From DAOUMF01 sp034411955 (GTDB lineage Bacteria; Chloroflexota; Dehalococcoidia; SM23-28-2; RBG-16-64-32): a DNA stretch of 7,527 nucleotides. Of the stretch, positions 1 through 4,841 are shown in pieces; within the stretch, counting starts at the first letter, position 1, and each line of letters opens with the position of its first letter. Position numbers and translations under genes: made by a program. A model generated the notes under the pieces. It was not told the origin of the DNA and made no database searches. It worked only from the letters and a program-made list of their open reading frames with translations. The stretch lies in the NCBI GenBank assembly GCA_034411955.1, contig DAOUMF010000158.1, positions 1-7,527 on the forward strand. Direction: 5' to 3'.

Positions 1-323
1 GCTGCCCGCATCAGGGCGGCGCCAACACCCCTGCGGCGGTACGCGGGGTCCACCACCACCCCCTCCACCACCGCCGAGCGCGACAGGCTGCGGCCCATGT
101 GCCGCAGCACCATCACGTGCGCTGAGCCCACGAGCTGCCCCTCGTCCTCCGCCACCAGCACACGCTGGTCGCGGTCGGCCAGGATCGCCTCGTACAGCCC
201 ATGGACGTCGCCCTCGCCCGCGTGCCCACGGCCTGGGTACATGCTCTCGTCCATCTGGTCCAGCAGCCGCAGCAGGACGGCGAAATCGTCGGCCCTGGCC
301 TCGCGGATCGTGATCAACGGCAT
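1..323 (-). CDS. GNAT-family N-acetyltransferase, C-terminus cut by window edge
   Basis: The 107 visible residues begin MPLITIREARADDFAVLLRLL and read as a GCN5-related N-acetyltransferase, which transfers an acetyl group from acetyl-CoA to an amine; the substrate cannot be told. Seen: the opening ITIREARADD strand typical of the fold, the central strand VLVAEDEGQLVGSAHV, then VVEGVVVDPAYRRRGVGAALM. The last segment is the acetyl-CoA binding motif A (R/Q-x-x-G-x-G/A; here RRRGVG) with its preceding strand. The protein runs off the left edge just after this motif, so the C-terminal strands are missing. The ATG at 323 is chosen because an in-frame stop lies a short way upstream and no other ATG intervenes. 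It starts 33 nt after the upstream cyclase-fusion gene ends, so the two are probably co-transcribed. No strong Shine-Dalgarno sequence is visible. Confidence 0.85.
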   Translation of the reverse strand, partial: MPLITIREARADDFAVLLRLLDQMDESMYPGRGHAGEGDVHGLYEAILADRDQRVLVAEDEGQLVGSAHVMVLRHMGRSLSRSAVVEGVVVDPAYRRRGVGAALMRA

Positions 324-356
324 GGGCGACGGTTGGGGCTCAGCCTTGCGGCCCCA

Positions 357-1736
357 TCAGTCCCGCCACCTCACCTCATGCAGCCGTACCGGCTTCTCGA
401 AGCCCTTCAACGCAGCCTCACCCTTATCGGCGAAGACGAAGCCCTTGCCAGCCGCCAACTGCTGAACGACATCAGAGACGAGTATCTGACCCGGTTTCGC
501 CTGGTCACAGATGCGCTTGGCCAGGTTCACCGCGGTGCCGAAGAGGTCTTTCTCCTCTGCCACCGGTTCCCCCGCGTTCAGCCCGACCCGCACTCGTATC
601 TCCTCCGCTCGTCCTGAGCCTGTCGAAGGATGAGCGGCCTGGGCTTCGTTGTGCTGCGCGAACGCCCTCTGCATGGCGATCGAGCACTCCAGCGCCCGCG
701 TGGCGGAGGAGAACGAGGCCATGAACCCGTCCCCCAGCGTCTTCAGCTCCGAGCCGGCGTGCGCCTTCAGCGCCTCCCGCACGATGCGCTCGTGCTCTCG
801 CAGCACCTCCCGCGCCTTCGCGTCTCCCAGCCGCTGCGTCAGGGCCGTCGAGCCCTCAACGTCGGTGAACAGCACGGTGCGGAACGCAGCCGCCTCGGGT
901 GCCTCGGCTCCCGCTTCGGCCTCCTCGCCCTCGCCCAGGAACTCGTCGATGGCACTCACCGCAGCCTCCATATCGCCGGAGAACGGAAAAGGTGACTCGC
1001 CCTCCAGGAGGGCCAGACGGGCATCCGGAATGCTGGCGGCAAGATGTCTGGCGCGGCCGACGTCAGGCCAGGGGGCTTGGCGTCGGTGAAGCACCAGCGT
1101 AGGTGCCCTCACCTGCGGTAGGAGGTCGGCTACTGCGTCAAACTGCGGCGTAAACACCTGCCACGCCTTCCACGTCTCTAGCGTGATGGATTCGCGCATG
1201 TACCCCGCCAACCAGCGCGCCTCTTCTCCGGCCTCCCATCCCAGGAAGGCACGCACACCCGTCTCCGTGAATAGCTCCCAGTCCTTATCGGCTAGCGCTG
1301 TCGCTACTTCAAGCTGTGGCCGTCGCTCTAGGCGTCCCGCATAGGTGCACCACAGAAGAAGATGCGATACCCGCTCCGGATTCCGGGCGGCGTAGGAGAT
1401 AGCCAAATTTCCCGAGTACCCGGCTCCCATGAGGGCGAATGTCCTGAGGCCCAGTCGCTCTACGACGCTGTCCACGTCCAGCAGTGAGCCGTCGAGCGAC
1501 AACTCGGTCACGTCTCTCTGGGACAGTCCGGTCCCTCTCATGTCGTACCGGATTACCTTTCTCTTTCGCGCCAGTAGCTCATACCAACGGCGAACGTCAG
1601 GATTCTGCCATTCCAACTGCGCGTGGCTCCAACTTGACGGTGAGGTGGCAACCAATGGTGCTCCGTCACCCACCGTCCAGTACGCAATGCTCACACCGTC
1701 CTTGGTCTTGGCGTACTGAATCCGCGGCTCCCCCAT
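357..1736 (-). CDS. Alpha/beta-hydrolase fold fused to class III nucleotide cyclase (paralog A)
   Basis: A 459-residue two-domain protein. Residues about 1-268 are an alpha/beta-hydrolase fold (RYDMRGTGLS at 63-72; helix ISYAARNPERV at 113-123; PTLVLHRR at 212-219). A short acidic Glu/Ala linker leads to a class III adenylate/guanylate cyclase domain (about 285-459). The cyclase half keeps its key residues: metal-binding D292 (FTDVEGST) and D336 (GDG), adenine-selecting K332 and D397 (DLFG), transition-state N404 and R408. This predicts ATP to cAMP. Order and length resemble Mycobacterium tuberculosis Rv1900c (family knowledge). The hydrolase half looks inactive: the nucleophile elbow reads GAGYSG with Gly at the Ser position (106), and by eye the Asp and His positions are Ala221 and Ser248. 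It probably senses a ligand and controls the cyclase (inference). No membrane segment is seen, so it is likely cytoplasmic. Compared with paralog B it has 9 extra residues around PSTGSGR (370-376), from a palindromic repeat. Confidence 0.92.
   Translation of the reverse strand: MGEPRIQYAKTKDGVSIAYWTVGDGAPLVATSPSSWSHAQLEWQNPDVRRWYELLARKRKVIRYDMRGTGLSQRDVTELSLDGSLLDVDSVVERLGLRTFALMGAGYSGNLAISYAARNPERVSHLLLWCTYAGRLERRPQLEVATALADKDWELFTETGVRAFLGWEAGEEARWLAGYMRESITLETWKAWQVFTPQFDAVADLLPQVRAPTLVLHRRQAPWPDVGRARHLAASIPDARLALLEGESPFPFSGDMEAAVSAIDEFLGEGEEAEAGAEAPEAAAFRTVLFTDVEGSTALTQRLGDAKAREVLREHERIVREALKAHAGSELKTLGDGFMASFSSATRALECSIAMQRAFAQHNEAQAAHPSTGSGRAEEIRVRVGLNAGEPVAEEKDLFGTAVNLAKRICDQAKPGQILVSDVVQQLAAGKGFVFADKGEAALKGFEKPVRLHEVRWRD
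605..637. repeat. Intragenic palindromic repeat (TTCGACAGGCTCAGGA family)
   Basis: A 33-bp inverted repeat: arms CCGCTCGTCCT (605-615) and AGGATGAGCGG (627-637) pair over 11 positions with one G-T, around an 11-nt centre GAGCCTGTCGA. The core resembles the widespread bacterial repeat with the string CCTGAGCNTGTCGAAGGA (recalled, not searched). It lies within the cyclase domain of paralog A and is translated as HPSTGSGRAE. Paralog B has no such insert at the matching place and is 27 nt shorter there. Confidence 0.85.
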
Positions 1737-1745
1737 AGCGCCACT

Positions 1746-1751
1746 ATCCTA
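1746..1751 (-). promoter_or_regulatory. Putative -10 element of cyclase-fusion gene A
   Basis: TAGGAT on the minus strand ends 9 nt before the ATG at 1736. The other paralog has TACAAT at exactly the same distance. A start point about 7 nt after the hexamer would give a leader of only 2-3 nt, and no Shine-Dalgarno sequence is visible, which fits a leaderless or nearly leaderless mRNA. The -35 region is poor (GCACGG at 17-nt spacing). The 61-nt gap to the preceding transporter gene leaves room for this promoter. Confidence 0.4.
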
Positions 1752-1797
1752 CACCATCCACGCGGCCGCCGTGCAGGGTCTCGGTGCGCCCCCGGCG

Positions 1798-2685
1798 CTA
1801 CGCTTCCGCCGGAGCAACGGCGGGCCGCTCCACGCTGCCCCGCAGCGTCAGCGCCCCCACCCCACCCAGCACCAGCGCCACCCCGGCCCACTGCGCGCCG
1901 GAGAGGTGCTCCGCGAAGATCAAGTACCCCCACAGCACAGTGGCCATCGGCTGCAGCAGCAGCATGACCGACGTCTCCAGCGCCGGTACCCGGGGCAGCG
2001 CCGTCGCTATCAGCAGCCACCCGCCCACCTGCGCCACCATCGCCAGGACCAGCAGCCAGCCGTGCTCAGGCCAGGTGATGGCAAAGCTGAAATCCGGGTC
2101 CGCCGCCCCCGACAGCAGCGAGCCGATCGCCGCTCCGATCGTCGCGTCCAGGAGCGGCCCCGCCGCTGGGACCAGCTTTCGGTTGGACGCCCTGAAGACC
2201 AGCAGGAAGACGGCGTAGGACACGCCGGAAACCATGCCGAACGCCACTCCGCCTAGCGGATCGTCCCCGAAGGCGTCGGCGCGCCCCAGCCCGGAGATGA
2301 GGACCACGCCCGCGAACACGACGGGGATAGTCGCAAACGCCAGCCCCGTGGGACGCTCCCGGTGGATCGCCCACGCGGCCAGGCCCACGAACACCACCTG
2401 AGTGTTGGCCAGCACCGTGGCCAGACCGGCGCCGATCAGGTCGATGGAGCGGTGCCAGACGGCGAGGTCCAGGGCCAGGAACAGCCCGGCCGCCCCGGCC
2501 ATCAAGCGGAGGCTCGCCGGCCGCGGGTCTCGGCGTCGGATCATCACCCAGAGCAGGAACAGCACCGGCACGGCGTAGGCCGTGCGGAAGAAGGCGGCGG
2601 TAGAGGGCGATACGTCTGCCTGCTTGACGAGGATCGCCGAGAAGGAGATGCCCAGGATGCCCAGAAGGGCGAACAGGCGGGTCAT
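1798..2685 (-). CDS. EamA/DMT-superfamily transporter
   Basis: A 295-residue, strongly hydrophobic protein with about ten membrane helices in two similar halves, as expected for EamA (drug/metabolite transporter) proteins of the inner membrane. Such proteins move small metabolites such as amino acids, nucleotides or drugs; the substrate here is unknown. Seen: the N-terminal helix LFALLGILGISFSAILVKQA, the motif SPSTAAFFRTAYAVPVLFLLW, the helix ending GAGLATVLANTQVVFVGLAAW characteristic of the first EamA repeat, and in the second half VPALETSVMLLLQPMATVLWGYLIFAEHLSGAQWAGVALVLGG, which matches the typical end of the second repeat. Length is normal (280-310). The ATG at 2685 starts directly at the first helix. 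It lies 101 nt after cyclase gene B and 61 nt before gene A on the same strand. The 101-nt gap holds no clear promoter, so it may be read with gene B. Confidence 0.93.
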   Translation of the reverse strand: MTRLFALLGILGISFSAILVKQADVSPSTAAFFRTAYAVPVLFLLWVMIRRRDPRPASLRLMAGAAGLFLALDLAVWHRSIDLIGAGLATVLANTQVVFVGLAAWAIHRERPTGLAFATIPVVFAGVVLISGLGRADAFGDDPLGGVAFGMVSGVSYAVFLLVFRASNRKLVPAAGPLLDATIGAAIGSLLSGAADPDFSFAITWPEHGWLLVLAMVAQVGGWLLIATALPRVPALETSVMLLLQPMATVLWGYLIFAEHLSGAQWAGVALVLGGVGALTLRGSVERPAVAPAEA

Positions 2686-2786
2686 GCCGCCGCGCAGCCG
2701 ATGGCCACCGCCGCCGTATTCACAGAGGCCAACCGGGCTGACCTACCCTCCGGCCCACGTCTGCCCCGCCGGCACCCGCGCTCCCA

Positions 2787-4145
2787 TCACTCCTCCCCCT
2801 GCCACCTCACCTCATACAGCCGCACGGGGTCCTCGAACCCCCGCAACACCGTCTCGCCGAGGTCGGAAAACAGGAACTTCTTGCCCGCCGCCAGCTCCCG
2901 TACGACGATGGGGGCCAGGATCTGGCCCGGCTCAGCGTGGGCGCATATGCGGGCCGCGAGCTGCACGGCGGTGCCGAATAGATCCTTCTCCTCCGCCACG
3001 GGCTCACCGGCGTTGAGACCTATGCGGACACGGATGGCCACGTCCGGGTTCGATTCGTTGTGCGCCGCGAACGCCCGCTGCATGGCGATGGCGCACTCCA
3101 GGGCGCGGCTCGCCGACGCGAAAGAGGCCATGATGCCGTCGCCGGTGTGCTTGATCTCCGATCCGCTGTGCGCCCTCAGCGCGTCGCGCAAGATGCCATT
3201 GTGCGTGTGCAGCACGTCTTGCGCCTTGGCGTCTCCCAGGCGCTGTGTGAGGGTGGTGGAGCCCTCCATGTCTGTGATGAGGATGGTGTGTACGTCCTCC
3301 TTGGCCAGAGGCGCGGCTGCCGCCTCTGCCTCTTCGCCTTCAGCCAGGAACTCGTCGATGGCGGTCGTCGCCGCCTCCGTGTCGCCCAGGAAGGAAGCTA
3401 GCGACGCCCCCTCCAGCAGGGCCAAGCGGGCGTCCGGTATCCGCGAGGCAAGAGCCTTGGCTACGCCCACATCGGGCATGGGTACCTGCCGCCGGTGCAG
3501 CACTAGCGTCGGCACCCTTACCTGTGGTAGCAGGGCCGTGACATCGAACTCGGTAACCGATCGCAGGGCTGCCCGTAGGGCCTCCTGAGCGCCGCTTTCT
3601 CGCATCAGCGCTGCATATCGGCGCGCCGGCTCGCCAGTCGACCATCCCATGAGCAAATGGGCCACCGTCTCCGTGTAGATCTCCCAGTCCGTTGCTCTGA
3701 GTGCGATTATTGTCTGACCTTGTGCCGACCGGTAGGCATCCGAGGCCCGCGCCCACGAGCACCACAGCAGTAGACGCGAGACGCGCTCAGGGTGACGGGC
3801 AGCGTAGGCGATGGCCACCGGCCCGAGAGAAAAGCTCCCGAATAGTGCAAACCCCTCAAGGCCCAGATGATCCACCACCGCCTCCAGATCCAGCAGGTAG
3901 GCGTCGAGAGAGTACTCAGCCACGTCCCGATCCGACAGCCCGACCCCTCTGCTGTCGTACCGGATCAGCTTCCTCTTCTCCGCCAGACGCTCATATTGGC
4001 GGCGAACCTCCCGCACCTGCCACTCCAGTTGGATATGGCTGAAGGGTGAGATTGGCATCTCCACAACCGGGATGCCCTGCCCCAGCGTCCAGAAGGCGAT
4101 GCTCACTCCGTCGGCAGTCTGGGCGTACTGGATGCGCGGCTCCAT
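2787..4145 (-). CDS. Alpha/beta-hydrolase fold fused to class III nucleotide cyclase (paralog B)
   Basis: A 452-residue paralog of the gene at 357-1736, with long near-identical runs such as MEPRIQYA, RLGDAKA and GLNAGEPVAEEKDLFGTAV. The hydrolase fold covers about 1-268 (RYDSRGVGLS, AYAARHPERVSRLLLWCS) and the cyclase domain about 285-452. Cyclase residues: metal-binding D292 (ITDMEGST) and D336 (GDG), adenine-selecting K332 and D388, R399; the usual transition-state Asn is Gln395 (DLFGTAVQLAAR). Gln at this site occurs in bacterial relatives, but activity is less certain than in paralog A. The hydrolase elbow reads GSFSLG with Phe at the Ser register, and the Asp and His positions are Val221 and Ser248, so hydrolysis is unlikely. 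The start at 4145 is chosen because it aligns with paralog A; the upstream in-frame ATGs at 4166 and 4208 would add unrelated residues and would lie on or upstream of the -10-like sequence. It is probably a cytoplasmic ligand-responsive cyclase (inference). Confidence 0.9.
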   Translation of the reverse strand: MEPRIQYAQTADGVSIAFWTLGQGIPVVEMPISPFSHIQLEWQVREVRRQYERLAEKRKLIRYDSRGVGLSDRDVAEYSLDAYLLDLEAVVDHLGLEGFALFGSFSLGPVAIAYAARHPERVSRLLLWCSWARASDAYRSAQGQTIIALRATDWEIYTETVAHLLMGWSTGEPARRYAALMRESGAQEALRAALRSVTEFDVTALLPQVRVPTLVLHRRQVPMPDVGVAKALASRIPDARLALLEGASLASFLGDTEAATTAIDEFLAEGEEAEAAAAPLAKEDVHTILITDMEGSTTLTQRLGDAKAQDVLHTHNGILRDALRAHSGSEIKHTGDGIMASFASASRALECAIAMQRAFAAHNESNPDVAIRVRIGLNAGEPVAEEKDLFGTAVQLAARICAHAEPGQILAPIVVRELAAGKKFLFSDLGETVLRGFEDPVRLYEVRWQGEE

Positions 4146-4154
4146 GGCGCGACC

Positions 4155-4183
4155 ATTGTACGCCATCCGGTGGTACTTGCCAC
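4155..4183 (-). promoter_or_regulatory. Putative promoter of cyclase-fusion gene B
   Basis: On the minus strand, -35 GTGGCA (4183-4178; 4 of 6 to TTGACA), a 17-nt spacer, then -10 TACAAT (4160-4155; 5 of 6 to TATAAT). The ATG at 4145 follows after 9 nt, the same spacing as in paralog A. This implies a very short leader. No Shine-Dalgarno sequence is visible. Confidence 0.55.
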
Positions 4184-4203
4184 CCCGCCCCAAGCTTGTT
4201 CGT

Positions 4204-4219
4204 CCCACCCACCCACCCC
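4204..4219 (-). other. G-quadruplex motif on the minus strand
   Basis: On the minus strand this reads GGGGTGGGTGGGTGGG: four G-tracts with single-nucleotide loops, the class of sequence that forms very stable parallel quadruplexes. It lies about 20 nt upstream of the -35 of cyclase gene B, on that gene's coding strand. Confidence 0.75.
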
Positions 4220-4250
4220 TGAACTCCGTTCAGGCTTGGCCCCACCCCGG

Positions 4251-4283
4251 CAGGTGATTCTTCGACAGGCGCCGGGCGAGCGG
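4251..4283. repeat. Diverged copy of the palindromic repeat found in cyclase gene A
   Basis: These 33 bases match the minus-strand reading of the 605-637 repeat at 26 of 33 positions, counted by eye. The identity includes the unbroken string CTTCGACAGGC and the end CGAGCGG. The left arm is eroded, so it no longer forms the full hairpin. It lies inside the 182-bp structured element. Confidence 0.6.
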
Positions 4284-4365
4284 TCTCGGTAACCGCAGGC
4301 GGCGTGCAGCCTGCTACCGGTAGGCGACTGGTGGGGGCGGGGTCAGATTCTAGGGTGAAACCCTA

Positions 4366-4381
4366 GGGGCGGGTGGGTGGG
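4366..4381 (+). other. G-quadruplex motif on the plus strand
   Basis: GGGGCGGGTGGGTGGG: four G-tracts with single-nucleotide loops. It is the inverted partner of the motif at 4204-4219. It lies 38 nt after the Rid gene stop, on the template strand for that gene, next to the hairpin at 4350-4366. It might slow or stop RNA polymerase there (inference). Confidence 0.75.
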
Positions 4382-4418
4382 ACCTACTACCTGGGGGGTG
4401 GGGCGCTCGCCCCGCCGC

Positions 4419-4841
4419 CTAGACCACCGCTATCGCCTCGATCTCCACCAGCATCGCCGGCTCTGCCAGGCCGCTCACCTCGACCATGCTCGCCGCCGGC
4501 TTCACATCGGCGAACGCCTCGGCGTGAGCGCGGGCCGCCTCCTGCCAGCGCCCCATGTCCGTGAGGTATATCCGCGTCCGCACCACGTCTCGCATAGTGG
4601 CGCCCGCCTCCGCCAGCGCCCGCTCGATATTGCGCAGGGTCTGCCGCGCCTGGGCGTAGACGTCGCCCTCGCCCACCAGCTTGCCGTCATCACCCCAGGC
4701 GACCGTGCCGGAGACGTACACCGTGTCGCCAACGCGAACCGCACGGGAGAAGCCGATGACGTCCTCGTACGGGCTGTTTGAGGAGACGCGGCGCCGCTCT
4801 ACGACCGCTGCCCCTCCGCCACTGGCGTAGGGGCGAGGCAT
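4419..4841 (-). CDS. Rid family (YjgF/YER057c/UK114) protein lacking the RidA arginine
   Basis: A 140-residue Rid-family protein. Members form trimers, and true RidA hydrolyses reactive enamine/imine intermediates from PLP enzymes. Seen: SRAVRVGDTVYVSGTVAW (32-49), the helix TLRNIERALAEAGATMRDVVRTRIYLTD (68-95), and the end PAASMVEVSGLAEPAMLVEIEAIAVV. In E. coli RidA the matching stretch is PARSCVEV, where Arg105 binds the substrate carboxylate. Here that position is Ala117, so classical 2-aminoacrylate deaminase activity is doubtful; it belongs to a Rid subgroup of unknown substrate. The conserved family start would be near ERRRVSS (15-21), but no ATG, GTG or TTG exists there. The only usable start is the ATG at 4841, inside a REP palindrome, with an in-frame stop just upstream. 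Residues 1-6 (MPRPYA) are therefore repeat-derived. It overlaps the upstream transposase gene by 43 nt. Confidence 0.9.
   Translation of the reverse strand: MPRPYASGGGAAVVERRRVSSNSPYEDVIGFSRAVRVGDTVYVSGTVAWGDDGKLVGEGDVYAQARQTLRNIERALAEAGATMRDVVRTRIYLTDMGRWQEAARAHAEAFADVKPAASMVEVSGLAEPAMLVEIEAIAVV

Larger units (their letters stand above)
4202..4383. repeat. 182-bp structured intergenic element with 18-bp terminal inverted repeats
   Basis: Outer arms 4202-4219 and 4366-4383 are inverted copies matching at 17 of 18 positions (GTCCCACCCACCCRCCCC). A second inverted pair, 4237-4248 and 4334-4345, matches at 10 of 12. Local perfect hairpins: CCTGAAC/GTTCAGG with a 3-nt loop (4218-4234), GCGGT/ACCGC with a 7-nt loop (4280-4296), GCAGGC/GCCTGC with an 8-nt loop (4295-4314), the palindrome CTACCGGTAG (4314-4323), and CTAGGGT/ACCCTAG with a 3-nt loop (4350-4366). 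No reading frame is supported. The shape suggests a non-autonomous MITE-like element or a structured RNA lying after the Rid gene and before cyclase gene B. No clear target-site duplication is visible and no T-tract follows the hairpin nearest the Rid gene. Confidence 0.6.

Noticed and set aside
2686..2786. Possible promoter for the EamA transporter in the 101-nt gap
   Set aside because: No hexamer pair with good match and spacing could be found, so none is annotated.
2362..3588. Long plus-strand open frame of 408 residues
   Set aside because: It lies opposite the transporter and cyclase B genes, which have clear family motifs throughout. It is low-complexity and has no domain, promoter or ribosome binding site.
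4146..4208. 21-residue N-terminal extension of cyclase fusion B
   Set aside because: Paralog A starts at the equivalent of 4145, and the extension would cover the -10-like sequence and most of the -35. Its residues look like read-through of spacer.
4350..4366. Intrinsic terminator for the Rid gene
   Set aside because: The 7-bp hairpin is perfect, but on the minus strand no T-run follows it. A quadruplex-assisted stop is possible but unproven.
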